Source: Paenibacillus alkalitolerans (GTDB lineage: Bacteria > Bacillota > Bacilli > Paenibacillales > YIM-B00363). From it: a stretch of DNA of 64,000 bases. Location of the stretch: positions 1 to 64,000 of the forward strand of contig NZ_JAEMXM010000014.1 of the NCBI RefSeq assembly GCF_016482785.1, read 5' to 3'. Shown piece after piece: positions 55,739 through 64,000 of this stretch (position 1 is the stretch's first letter; every line of letters starts with the position of its first letter). The position numbers and the translations under genes were made by a program. The notes below the pieces were generated by a model that had not been told where the DNA came from, searched no databases, and worked only from the letters and a program-made list of their open reading frames with translations.

Positions 55739-56866
55739 ATGTTTAAAAGTTCATGGTTTCACACAAGTAATATGAGGTCTAAACTGTTTTCCTTTCTGCT
55801 TGCGTTTGTAATCGCTTTCATTCCACTGGCGGCTAACTTTCCGTCAAAGGCTGAGGCGGCTACGACATTGCAAGTATATCCAGCTCCCGCGGGTATCCCC
55901 CTTAACGCCGACTATACCGTGCAAGTACGGGAACCGGGCGGAGTCTGGCAGGATCTGGATGAGTATCGAACAACTGTCGGCCATCCTACGAAATACAATG
56001 CTTCTTTTGTTTATTTCGATACGGACGGTCAGGTCGAGATGTCAGTGACCTATAACGCCGGAACGCTTACGTCGGCTCGAATTCGTGGTTTGAACACGGT
56101 GATTACCCCTAACATCAACGGCAATACGATGACATTTTCCATGTCTGGTCCTATGAAGCTCTCTGTAGAGGTGAACGGGGATATAAATAAGCATCTGATG
56201 ATTTTTGCAAACCCTTTGGAAGTCAATCCTCCAAGCCCTAGCGACCCGAATGTCATTTATCTTGGTCCCGGTATCTATCAAGAGGACTATACCGTACCTA
56301 GCGGCAAGACGCTTTATATCGCCGGCGGAGCGGTCGTTCAAGGCGCCATTAATTTTGATAATGCCACTAATGCCAAAGTTATAGGCCGTGGTGTACTTGA
56401 CCGTCCTGTGGGAAGAGCCATATCCGTTGACTATGCGAACCAAATCACGATTGATGGGATTATCGTTAATAATTACGGTAGTGGGAATAATGGCGGTTGC
56501 GCTATAAATGTCGGAAATTCATCCAATGTTCTAATCAATAACTTTAAAGCCTATGGCGTTAATAAATGGGGGGATGGCATAGATGTCTTTTCCTCTACCA
56601 ATGTTACTATCAATGACGCATATATACGCAGTCATGATGATTCGGTCGCTGTTTATAATGCGCGCGCTAATGGCGGAAGAATCTGGTATGGCGATACCAA
56701 AAACAATATCCGCACTTGTCGGATATCCGAATATAAGCCACTTTTTCCGGGTGTTCAAGAAATATGCCGGTTGCACCCCAGGACAGTACCGGGAGATGTC
56801 GGGCGGGAAAGTGAAACACTAAATAGCGCAAACGGTGTTGCCGGATCGGTAATAAATAAACAGTAA
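55739..56866 (+). pseudogene. Secreted right-handed beta-helix glycosidase (GH28/GH49-like), 3' truncated
   Basis: A signal peptide (to about residue 40, ending SKAEAA) is followed by an N-terminal beta domain and a parallel beta-helix. Typical stretches are YLGPGIYQEDYTVPSGKTLY, IAGGAVVQGAINFDN, VIGRGVLDRPVG, the asparagine-rich rungs VNNYGSGNNGGCAINVGNSS and NKWGDGIDVFSSTN, and the catalytic-type HDDSVAVY. This resembles polygalacturonase or isopullulanase/dextranase enzymes, normally 550-700 residues long. Homology stops near 56700 (GRIWYGDTKN); the frame then reads through an out-of-frame AraC gene tail to 56866. The last rungs are lost, so activity is doubtful. AAAGGAG precedes the ATG. 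Confidence 0.75.
56706..56822 (+). pseudogene. 3' fragment of an AraC-family regulator gene
   Basis: In the frame shifted relative to the beta-helix gene, the DNA reads ISALVGYPNISHFFRVFKKY followed by AGCTPGQYREMSGGKVKH and a stop. This is the last recognition helix and C-terminal PGQYRE motif of AraC-type DNA-binding domains. It has no start and no upstream domain. A deletion that removed the 3' end of the beta-helix gene and most of an AraC gene explains both fragments. Confidence 0.8.
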
Positions 56867-56998
56867 GAGGAATAATGACATGATTAGAAGAGCAGCGGCC
56901 TTGCGCCCTGTTCTTTATTTCTTCTATTAACGTAATTTTGTTATACAGAATATAATATCTTATTATTTTACTTGAAAAGCAGGTGCTTTATACTAATG

Positions 56999-57017
56999 AA
57001 ATAAAATAATTTTATTT
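56999..57017. promoter_or_regulatory. Perfect inverted repeat upstream of GH29 gene
   Basis: AAATAAAAT and ATTTTATTT flank a single A, only six bases before the AAAGGAG ribosome site of the GH29 gene. It is a possible operator, though AT-rich inverted repeats can arise by chance. Confidence 0.35.
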
Positions 57018-57040
57018 TATACAAAGGAGTTTAACGGAAC

Positions 57041-58330
57041 GTGTCAATTAAAAAATTGCAAGACGCCGAGCTTGCCTCCATGTTGAAAAGCAGCATTCGG
57101 CTGAAAAGCCGGGACGGCGTTGAGGCCCCCTGGCTGAACCTGAACGATGAGGACATGGAATGGTGGCGGGACGCCAAGCTCGGCTTTTTCGTCCATTGGG
57201 GACTTTATTCCATACTTGGGCGCGGCGAGTGGGCCATGTTCAACGAGAAAATTCCCGCCGACGAATATGCGAAGCTGGCCGGTCGGTTTAATCCGCAAAA
57301 GTGGAACCCGGAGCAATGGGCCAGCTTGGCTCAAGAGGCCGGAATGCGGTATTCGGTCATGGTCACCCGCCATCATGACGGCTTTGCGCTATGGGACAGC
57401 CCGGGCAGCTACGGACGGTTCGACAGCATGCATGCCGCCGCGAAACGCGATTTTGTTAAAGATTATACGGAAGCCTTTCGCAAAGCCGGTCTGCGGATCG
57501 GATTATATTATTCGCCGATGGATTGGCGGTTTCCCGGATACTTCAAGCCGAAGGAGCTGGCCGACAACGCGGCGTTGATGAAAGAGCAAGCCTATGAGCA
57601 AATCCGGGAGCTGACCACGCGGTACGGGACGATCGATATTCTCTGGTATGACGGCAGCTGGCTGGCTCATTCCGGAACCGACGCCGATGCGGCATGGTTC
57701 TGGGAGCCGGTAAAGTTAAACGAGACGGTAAGGAGCAGCCAGCCGAAATGCGTCATCAATCCGCGGTCCGGCTGGATCGGCGATTTCCAATGCGACGAAG
57801 GACCGCACGAGATTACCGGGAACATCATTCCCATCGATTGGGAGAAATGCTTCACCATCGCGTATCACTGGTCCTATGACCCGAAAGAAAGGGTCATGCC
57901 GCTTGAGGACATCATCAAAATCATGATCGATTGTTTTGTCCGCGGCGGCAATGTGCTGCTCAACGTTGCTCCCGATCCGGACGGGGAAATACCGGCAAGC
58001 CAAGTGGAGCGATTGAAGCAAATCGGCGAGTTTATGAAGAAAAACGGCGAAGCCATTTACGGAACGCGGTCGGGACCGCTCGAGCCGGTCGACCATATTT
58101 ACGGCATGACCCGCAAGGGAAACCATCTATATTTGCATGTACAAAATATGCCGGCTTTTGACGGCATGGTTTTGCCGGCGCTTCCGCAGAAAATCGTACG
58201 CTGCCAATTGCTGGACGGCAGCGCGGTCCCTTTCGAACAAAATGAGCAGGGGATTTCCATCAAAGTTCCTAAAGAAAAATGGGAGCCGCTTGATACGGTT
58301 ATCAAGCTTGTTGTAGAAGCAGGAGGCTGA
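57041..58330 (+). CDS. GH29 alpha-L-fucosidase
   Basis: This 429-residue protein has GH29 features throughout: WWRDAKLGFFVHWGLYSILG near residue 41, MVTRHHDGFALWDS near 107, and ILWYDGSW with predicted nucleophile Asp204. The C-terminal part is short and beta-rich. No signal peptide is present, so it probably removes fucose from imported oligosaccharides. It starts with GTG, eleven bases after AAAGGAG. It precedes importer IV and pairs functionally with the GH95-like gene at 23005, which also suggests fucosylated glycans as substrates. Confidence 0.92.
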   Translation: MSIKKLQDAELASMLKSSIRLKSRDGVEAPWLNLNDEDMEWWRDAKLGFFVHWGLYSILGRGEWAMFNEKIPADEYAKLAGRFNPQKWNPEQWASLAQEAGMRYSVMVTRHHDGFALWDSPGSYGRFDSMHAAAKRDFVKDYTEAFRKAGLRIGLYYSPMDWRFPGYFKPKELADNAALMKEQAYEQIRELTTRYGTIDILWYDGSWLAHSGTDADAAWFWEPVKLNETVRSSQPKCVINPRSGWIGDFQCDEGPHEITGNIIPIDWEKCFTIAYHWSYDPKERVMPLEDIIKIMIDCFVRGGNVLLNVAPDPDGEIPASQVERLKQIGEFMKKNGEAIYGTRSGPLEPVDHIYGMTRKGNHLYLHVQNMPAFDGMVLPALPQKIVRCQLLDGSAVPFEQNEQGISIKVPKEKWEPLDTVIKLVVEAGG

Positions 58331-58551
58331 AACTGGAAATGTCTAACCGGCCGATTGTTATATTTTGGACGGATATTTCCGTATGATGTCAATTTATCCA
58401 ATCCATAAATAAATAACGTAATATCATTTTATAATTTATAATATACTTCTATTTATATCTTATAAATAAGTAGATTATAATACTATTAAAAAGTAATATT
58501 GATATAATGACAAAGCGAATGTGTTCAATCTGAAACGAATGCTTTGGGAAA

Positions 58552-58565
58552 TGAAAACGTTATCA
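58552..58565 (+). promoter_or_regulatory. cre site upstream of importer IV
   Basis: TGAAAACGTTATCA is a perfect 14-of-14 match to TGWAANCGNTNWCA. It lies about 45 bases after a TATAAT at 58503-58508 and 58 bases before the permease start, within the likely 5' leader, where CcpA would block transcription. The surrounding gap 58331-58622 is very AT-rich and holds no gene. Confidence 0.7.
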
Positions 58566-58622
58566 ACAATAAAAGAGCGGGTGCTGTCGAAGCTTCGGTG
58601 TAGTGGAGGGGGTATTAAATAC

Positions 58623-59585
58623 ATGTCATCTAAGGGGGAAGCTGGATTGAATTCCACATTGCAGATCTCTGCGCCGAGAAAAAAATCTGTGCTGAAACAA
58701 ATAAAAAGACACTGGCAGTTCTATTTGCTCATTATCGTGCCCATAGCGCTGCTCATCACGTTTAAATATGTTCCCATGTACGGCGCGACGGTGGCGTTTA
58801 AAAACTTCAGCATCGTGAAGGGCATCCTGGGGAGCCCGTGGGCCGGGTTCAGGCACTTCGATTATTTCTTCAACGGGCCTTACTTCTGGCTCATCTTGAA
58901 AAATACACTCATCTTGAGCTTGTACGGCCTGCTCGTCGGGTTTCCGATTCCGATCATCTTCGCTCTTGCGATGAATGAGGTTCGCAGCGCGATGTTCAAA
59001 AAGTTCGTGCAGTTGGTTACCTACGCGCCTCATTTCATCTCGACGGTCATTGTCGTATCGATGATGGCGCTGTTGTTCGCGCCGCAAATCGGCCTTGTTA
59101 ACAATATTTTGGTACAGTTCGGCTTTGACCGAATCAATTTTATGGGCGAGGCGTCATATTTCAGATCGCTGTACGTCTGGTCCGACGTGTGGCAGAACGT
59201 CGGATTCAACGCCATCATCTATTTGGCGGCGCTCTCCGGCATCGATCCGACGCTGTACGAAGCGGCCAAGATGGACGGCGCGTCCAGGTGGCGGAAAATC
59301 ATTCACATCGATCTTCCCGGGATCGCCCCAACCATCGTTATATTGTTGATTTTGGCCGTCGGAGGCATTATGTCCGTCGGTTTTGAGAAAGTGTACCTGA
59401 TGCAAAATCCGATGAACGCGGATACGTCCGAAGTGATCGCGACTTACGTATATAAAGTCGGTTTGCTCAATTCGAACATCAGTTACGCGACGGCAGTCGG
59501 GTTGTTCAATTCCGTCGTCAATCTGATCCTGCTCGTCAGCGTTAACGCGCTGGCCCGGAGGGTCAGCCAAACGAGCTTGTGGTAA
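58623..59585 (+). CDS. Sugar ABC transporter permease, LplB type
   Basis: This permease of about 320 residues has a basic N-terminus, the YVPMYGATVAFKNFS block and the EAA loop EAAKMDGASRWRKI near residue 213. The ATG at 58623 follows GGAGGGGG by ten bases; a TTG at 58647 with AAGGGGGA is a second option. The frame is open further upstream to 58521 but that would cover the cre site. It is the first gene of importer IV, downstream of the fucosidase gene. Confidence 0.9.
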   Translation: MSSKGEAGLNSTLQISAPRKKSVLKQIKRHWQFYLLIIVPIALLITFKYVPMYGATVAFKNFSIVKGILGSPWAGFRHFDYFFNGPYFWLILKNTLILSLYGLLVGFPIPIIFALAMNEVRSAMFKKFVQLVTYAPHFISTVIVVSMMALLFAPQIGLVNNILVQFGFDRINFMGEASYFRSLYVWSDVWQNVGFNAIIYLAALSGIDPTLYEAAKMDGASRWRKIIHIDLPGIAPTIVILLILAVGGIMSVGFEKVYLMQNPMNADTSEVIATYVYKVGLLNSNISYATAVGLFNSVVNLILLVSVNALARRVSQTSLW

Positions 59586-59601
59586 AGGGGGAGACGCAGA
59601 C

Positions 59602-60501
59602 ATGCAGACGAGTCGAACAATCAAAATCAAGGAGTCTCGCGGAGACCGGGTGCTGCTCATAGCCATCCATACCTTCCTTACGCTGTGCTCTCTGGTTGTG
59701 CTTTATCCGTTGATTTACATTCTCAGCGCTTCGTTCAGCAATCCTTTTGCCGTCATATCCGGCCAGGTATGGCTGTACCCGGTCGATTTTACGCTGATCG
59801 GATACGAGACGGTGTTTAAAAATTCGCAGGTGCTTGTCGGGTTCGCCAATTCGTTTTTTTACGCGACGGTCGGCACGTTGGTTGCCGTCACCGTCACCGT
59901 GATGATGGCTTATCCGCTGTCCCGCAAAACCTTCTACGGTCGAAATTTGCTCATGTTTTTGCTCACTTTCACCATGCTGTTCAGCGGCGGGCTGATCCCT
60001 TTGTATCTGGTCGTAAAGGACCTGAATCTCATGGATACCCGTTGGGCGCTTATTATCCCGAACGCGCTCGGCGTCTTTCAGATCATCATCGCCAGGACCT
60101 TCTTCCAGAATACGATTCCCGAAGAATTATCGGAAGCGGCTGAAATCGACGGCTGCAGCGATATGGGATTTCTGTTTCGCGTCGTGCTGCCGTTGTCCAA
60201 GCCGATTATCGCCGTCCTTGTGCTGTTTTTTGCCGTTGGACAATGGAACGCCTATTTCGATGCTTTGCTGTATCTCAAGGACAACGCCAAATATCCGTTG
60301 CAGCTTGTTCTTCGGAACATCTTGCTGCTTCAAACAACCGAAAATCCGACGAATATTTCGGAAACGATGAAGAGACAGGGTGTCGCTGAACTGATGAAAT
60401 ATTCTCTCATTGTCGTCTCTACCGTGCCGGTTCTTGTTCTGTATCCGTTTATTCAGAAGCATTTTGTGAAAGGGGTTATGATCGGCTCGCTTAAGGGATA
60501 G
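59602..60501 (+). CDS. Sugar ABC transporter permease, LplC/YtcP type
   Basis: The 299-residue permease has the conserved loop FSNPFAVISGQVWLYPVDFT after the first membrane segment, the EAA loop EAAEIDGCSDMGFLF near residue 178, and the C-terminus YPFIQKHFVKGVMIGSLKG. AAAGGGGGAG precedes the ATG, 16 bases after the previous stop. It forms the channel of importer IV with the LplB-type protein. Confidence 0.92.
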   Translation: MQTSRTIKIKESRGDRVLLIAIHTFLTLCSLVVLYPLIYILSASFSNPFAVISGQVWLYPVDFTLIGYETVFKNSQVLVGFANSFFYATVGTLVAVTVTVMMAYPLSRKTFYGRNLLMFLLTFTMLFSGGLIPLYLVVKDLNLMDTRWALIIPNALGVFQIIIARTFFQNTIPEELSEAAEIDGCSDMGFLFRVVLPLSKPIIAVLVLFFAVGQWNAYFDALLYLKDNAKYPLQLVLRNILLLQTTENPTNISETMKRQGVAELMKYSLIVVSTVPVLVLYPFIQKHFVKGVMIGSLKG

Positions 60502-60604
60502 CGCTTATTCTTTAAAGGGGGTGAAGCCAGGCAAACAGCGGTGCAATTCACGATTATGGATCGAAAGTTAATTCCGTCATGAAATCAAACTGGGAGGTTC
60601 AAGA

Positions 60605-62269
60605 ATGAAAAAGACATTGACCTTGATTCTAAGCATGATGCTTATAGCCGTTACGGTGCTTGCCGGATGCTCCGGCAGCAACTCCGCAAGCGAAAGCGAA
60701 TCCGGAAACACGGACAATCCCGCACCGGCCGAAGAAGCGAACAAAGAACCCGTGCCGCTCACGATTTTTATGGCCGGCGATCCCGAGCAAGATTTTTCCA
60801 ACAACAAATTTACCAAAGAGATTGAGGAAAAGCTGAATATCAAACTGGACCTCCAGGTCAACGGCGGCGAGGTCATTAAGGACAAGAGGCAGCTTGCCCT
60901 GACCAGCGGGGATTATGCGCACGTGTTCCTGTTGAACTGGACCGACTATATCTTGCCTGCAGAACAGATGAAGCTGGGACAGCAAGGCGTATATGTTCCG
61001 CTGAACGATCTCATCGAGGAGCATGCACCCAACATCAAGAGGCTGATGGAGGAAATCCCTTACTACAAAGCGGGTGTCACGGCTCCCGACGGCAACATCT
61101 ACGCGCTGCCGGGCATCAACGAATGTTACCACTGCAGCTTCGGATCGAAAATGTGGGTCAACTCCGAATGGTTGAAAGCGGTCAACCTGGAGATCCCGAA
61201 GACAACCGAAGAATTCAAGGAAATGTTGCGAGCATTCAAAAACAATGACTTGAACGGCAACAAACAGAACGACGAGGTACCGTTGAGCGGATTTACCGGC
61301 GCTCGCGTATCCGCTCCGTTGATGAACGCTTTTATTTTCGACAAAGCCACCGGTGAATGCGGCGCGAGCTCTTGTTTCCTGATGGTCAACAACGGGAAGG
61401 TTGAGCTTACCGCCAACAAACCCGAGTTCAAAGCCGGATTGGAATATATCGCTTCGCTATATGCGGATGGATTGATCGATCCGGGCGCATTCACGCAAGA
61501 CTTTAACGGTTACAGACAACTCGCCAATCGCGAAGACGTCGCTATTCTCGGTGTCGGGGTAGCCTTGCATCCGTATGTCTTCAACCCGCCCAGCAACCCG
61601 TTCAATACGCAGTATGTGCCGATTCCTCCGCTTACGGGACCGAATGGCGTTTCGTATACAGCGAACGGCACCGGAATCCCTGGCGGAGCTTTCGCCATCA
61701 CCAACAAAGCGAGCAAAGAACAGCAAATCGCCGCGATCAAGCTGGCCGACTACATGGCTTCGGAAGAAGGTACGGTCCGGATGACGTTCGGGGAAGAAGG
61801 GGTCAACTGGGAGAATGGCGGCTCCGGGGATATCGATTTGAACGGCGAACAGGCTAAATACAAGCCGATTCCCAAGACGCCTGACGAGAGCAAAGCGCTC
61901 AACAACTCATGGGGCGAAGTCGGTCCTTTCGTCAAGACGAAAGAGTTCCGCGCATCCTGGGCTGTGGACCAAGATATGATGACGCCGGCGGGATACGAGC
62001 TCAGATTGTTCAAAGCGACCCAGCTCTATGACGGACACCAGCCGAAAGAAATGCTGCCCGACGGTTTGTTCATCGATCCGAATCTTGTCGATGAATATGG
62101 CTTGCTTGCCACCAATATCAACAAGTATGTTGAAGAAAGCATGATAAAGTTCATTACGGGCACCAGTAACTTCGGCTCGGATTGGGACTCATACGTCAGA
62201 GGATTTGAGAAATTGCAATTGAATCGTTATCTGGAAATTATCCAGACGGCATACGACGCATCGAAGTAA
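60605..62269 (+). CDS. Extracellular solute-binding lipoprotein of importer IV
   Basis: The 554-residue precursor has lipobox LAGC (Cys22), an acidic Ser/Glu-rich linker and an LplA-type binding domain, with a calcium-loop-like NNDLNGNKQNDEVPLSGF segment near residue 215 and aromatic residues expected in a sugar site. GGGAGG precedes the ATG. It completes importer IV. The ligand is probably an oligosaccharide relevant to the GH29 fucosidase upstream. Confidence 0.92.
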   Translation: MKKTLTLILSMMLIAVTVLAGCSGSNSASESESGNTDNPAPAEEANKEPVPLTIFMAGDPEQDFSNNKFTKEIEEKLNIKLDLQVNGGEVIKDKRQLALTSGDYAHVFLLNWTDYILPAEQMKLGQQGVYVPLNDLIEEHAPNIKRLMEEIPYYKAGVTAPDGNIYALPGINECYHCSFGSKMWVNSEWLKAVNLEIPKTTEEFKEMLRAFKNNDLNGNKQNDEVPLSGFTGARVSAPLMNAFIFDKATGECGASSCFLMVNNGKVELTANKPEFKAGLEYIASLYADGLIDPGAFTQDFNGYRQLANREDVAILGVGVALHPYVFNPPSNPFNTQYVPIPPLTGPNGVSYTANGTGIPGGAFAITNKASKEQQIAAIKLADYMASEEGTVRMTFGEEGVNWENGGSGDIDLNGEQAKYKPIPKTPDESKALNNSWGEVGPFVKTKEFRASWAVDQDMMTPAGYELRLFKATQLYDGHQPKEMLPDGLFIDPNLVDEYGLLATNINKYVEESMIKFITGTSNFGSDWDSYVRGFEKLQLNRYLEIIQTAYDASK

Positions 62270-62283
62270 TTTACCATGTAATG

Positions 62284-62326
62284 AAAACGGTTGAGCAGGG
62301 GACTAAACCTGCCTAACCGTTTTTTG
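62284..62326 (+). terminator. Intrinsic terminator after importer IV
   Basis: AAAACGGTTGAGCAGG (62284-62299) pairs with CCTGCCTAACCGTTTT (62308-62323) with one mismatch, followed by a T-run. It may act in both directions, serving the convergent AraC gene too. Confidence 0.8.
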
Positions 62327-62339
62327 TTTGTAACGGTAT

Positions 62340-63173
62340 TCAATTGTAGTGCAATTTCCGAAAATCGCCCGGCGTGACACCTTCCATTTCCATAAAGATT
62401 TTGTTGTAATAGCTTACGCTGGGATAGCCGGAGTTTATTGCGACCTCCTTGATTTGCATATGCGGATCGCTTAGCAGCATTTGTTTGCTCATCTGGATCC
62501 GGCATTTCGTAATGTAAGAGAGCGGCGTCATCTTTGTTACTTTTTTAAACAGGCTGCAGAAGTAATTAGGTGTCAGCTTCGCCTTGTCCGCCCACTCCTC
62601 CAGGATAAAAGGAAGGTGGGCGTTCTTTTGCATCATCGGAAGCAGTTGAATGATCCGGTCAACGTTGTGTGTGCCCCTTTTATTGGAAAAAGGTATCGCA
62701 TTACACATAAATTCAACGATCACGGCATAGGTCAGGGCGGAAATTTTGGCAGGCCGCAAAAAGTTGTTCGCTTGAATTTCATCAAGCAGTTCCAGCCACG
62801 CTTGCTCGAGCGGCCCGTTCTCTTTCATATACCAGAGGGACGATTCGTGAAAGCCTCTTTCCAGCATAAAGCTCGCCAAGGCGCTTCCGTTAAATTGCAC
62901 CCAATAAATCTCCCAACGGTCGTCTTCCGATGTGTAATAGCGCATTCTTTGAAACGGCGTGTGGAGGAACACATCTCCTTGTTTTAAGGTGTAGACGGTC
63001 CCGTTCAATTCCAGATATCCCTTGCCGCCTATTACGAAATGCAAGCTGAAATCTCTTACCCCCGCATCGCGAGTGACATTATGTTCAAGCGGCCTGGTGT
63101 ACTTTCCTACCGAGTCCGGAAAACAAAAAAAGTTATATTCGTCGAAGGCAGGCAGCATATATTGGCGGTACAT
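62340..63173 (-). CDS. AraC family transcriptional regulator
   Basis: This regulator of about 277 residues has an N-terminal cupin (DFSLHFVIGGKGYLELNGTVY, TPFQRMRYY) and a C-terminal AraC domain (about 175-275) with LPFILEEWADKAKLTPNYFC and VAINSGYPSVSYYNKIF. The start is taken at the ATG whose first base is 63173, eleven bases after GGGAG; an upstream ATG at 63191 has no ribosome site. It is divergent from the alginate-lyase-like gene and convergent with importer IV, so either could be its target. Confidence 0.85.
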   Translation of the reverse strand: MYRQYMLPAFDEYNFFCFPDSVGKYTRPLEHNVTRDAGVRDFSLHFVIGGKGYLELNGTVYTLKQGDVFLHTPFQRMRYYTSEDDRWEIYWVQFNGSALASFMLERGFHESSLWYMKENGPLEQAWLELLDEIQANNFLRPAKISALTYAVIVEFMCNAIPFSNKRGTHNVDRIIQLLPMMQKNAHLPFILEEWADKAKLTPNYFCSLFKKVTKMTPLSYITKCRIQMSKQMLLSDPHMQIKEVAINSGYPSVSYYNKIFMEMEGVTPGDFRKLHYN

Positions 63174-63405
63174 CAAAAGAACCACTCCCATATAATTTGG
63201 TTATACTATCACATTAATTATTCGTGCTACTTATATCAATTATATAGGAAAATAAGCTTGAGAGGGAATAACGAAATCGTAACATTATTTTATTGTTTGG
63301 AAAATTGTGTTATTTTCTTCCTGATGAAGCATTTCTATAATCAAATGTAGGGCCGTTCTATAACTTGGCTCGAATGATCATTGCAACACAAAAAGGAGGT
63401 GCAAC

Positions 63406-63419
63406 AGAAAGCGCTTACA
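63406..63419 (+). promoter_or_regulatory. cre-like site upstream of the alginate-lyase-like gene
   Basis: AGAAAGCGCTTACA matches 13 of 14 cre positions. It is 65 bases before the start at 63485. The rest of the 311-base gap is AT-rich and probably carries the promoters of the divergent genes. Confidence 0.5.
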
Positions 63420-63484
63420 GTTCACCGCCATTGCTGCGTCGAAAAACCGGTATGAGCACTGGGCAAAAAAAGGAGATGAATTTT

Positions 63485-64000
63485 ATGATGAAGAAGATCT
63501 TAGCGTTTTCAATGATTTTATGCTTTCTGGCAAGCATGATAGGGAATGTTAGGGAAGGGCAAGCAGCTACAACCGGCCCCTTTGTACATCCTGGCATTCT
63601 CCACACACAGGCGGATTTCGACCGCATGAAGCAGATGGTTGAGGCGGGCACGGAGCCTTATTGGTCGGGGTTTGAAAAGTTGAAGAGCAGCCCGCTTTCA
63701 GCCTCCGGTTGGACCCCGCGCGCGACGGAGACGATCATTCGCGGCGGCGACGGCGACAATGTAGCCTTGTTGTACATCGATGTTGCCCGCGCTTTCCAGA
63801 ATGCCATAAGGTGGAAGGTTACCGGCGATACGGCTCACGGCGATACGGCAGTTAACATTCTGAACGCCTGGTCGTCCACACTTAAAGAGGTCACGGGCAA
63901 TGCCGACCGCTATTTGGCTGCCGGACTTTACGGCTATCAGTTGGCTAACGTGTCGGAGATTATGCGTGACTATCCCGGTTTCAATGTGGCACAGATGCAG
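63485..64000 (+). CDS. Secreted alginate-lyase-like polysaccharide-degrading protein, N-terminal part
   Basis: The gene runs off the right edge after 172 codons. A signal peptide ends near EGQAA; the mature part starts GPFVHPGILHTQADFDRMKQ, followed by RWKVTGDTAHGDTAVNILNA and YLAAGLYGYQLANVSEIM. This helical start is typical of secreted proteins with an alginate lyase or heparinase-like (alpha/alpha)6 fold that are common in Paenibacillus. AGGAG precedes the ATG by nine bases. The catalytic part lies outside the window, so substrate and family remain open. Confidence 0.75.
   Translation, partial: MMKKILAFSMILCFLASMIGNVREGQAATTGPFVHPGILHTQADFDRMKQMVEAGTEPYWSGFEKLKSSPLSASGWTPRATETIIRGGDGDNVALLYIDVARAFQNAIRWKVTGDTAHGDTAVNILNAWSSTLKEVTGNADRYLAAGLYGYQLANVSEIMRDYPGFNVAQMQ

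Overview
The window comes from a low- to mid-GC Gram-positive bacterium, most likely Paenibacillus or a close relative in the Paenibacillaceae. The evidence is strong Shine-Dalgarno sites, frequent TTG and GTG starts, many AraC-type regulators, YesM/YesN-type two-component pairs, and LplA/LplB/LplC-type sugar importers with no ATPase gene beside them. The window reads as a plant polysaccharide utilisation region (xyloglucan, arabinan/arabinoxylan, pectin and fucosylated glycans) interrupted by a respiratory/formate island.

Layout. 1-516 is the tail of an MFS transporter. 598-4078 holds an AraC regulator facing a GH31 alpha-xylosidase-type enzyme. 4189-13240 is a sugar uptake and catabolism locus that has lost parts: a membrane AraC sensor, a truncated permease with no partner permease, a lipoprotein binding protein, a sugar isomerase, two Gfo/Idh/MocA dehydrogenases, an alcohol dehydrogenase tail fused to an SLH-protein tail, and a 39-codon integrase stub. 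13328-25734 carries GH43, AraC, two GH105 enzymes, GH51, an ArsR-like regulator, another AraC and a GH95-like enzyme. 25936-32077 is a complete importer plus a histidine kinase and response regulator.

32371-40823 is the respiratory island: a frameshifted fdhD, an OFA-family transporter, a DUF2294 protein, a FdhF/YdeP-type molybdopterin oxidoreductase, the futalosine-pathway menaquinone genes mqnB and mqnD, and a broken hpaB. A 42-nt RNA-like element occurs twice here, before the transporter and before the oxidoreductase. Each copy overlaps the 5' arm of an intrinsic terminator and shows a compensatory base change in one stem. I do not recognise it as a known riboswitch class, and it is the strongest candidate for something undescribed.

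41389-48387 encodes a secreted modular protein of about 2330 residues whose large N-terminal domain I cannot place in a family. 48694-56866 has a second kinase/regulator pair (kinase frameshifted), a second complete importer, and a beta-helix enzyme gene cut short and joined to the tail of an AraC gene. 57041-64000 has a GH29 alpha-L-fucosidase, a third complete importer, an AraC regulator and the start of a secreted alginate-lyase-like protein.

Together, secreted or cell-associated enzymes would release oligosaccharides, the importers would bring them in using a shared ATPase encoded elsewhere, and cytoplasmic enzymes would cut and convert the sugars. AraC or two-component regulators sit beside each unit, and several cre-like sites suggest carbon catabolite control. 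Several rearrangement scars show that the region has been remodelled by deletion. I saw no tRNA, rRNA or CRISPR array. Everything here comes from reading the sequence; no database search was run.
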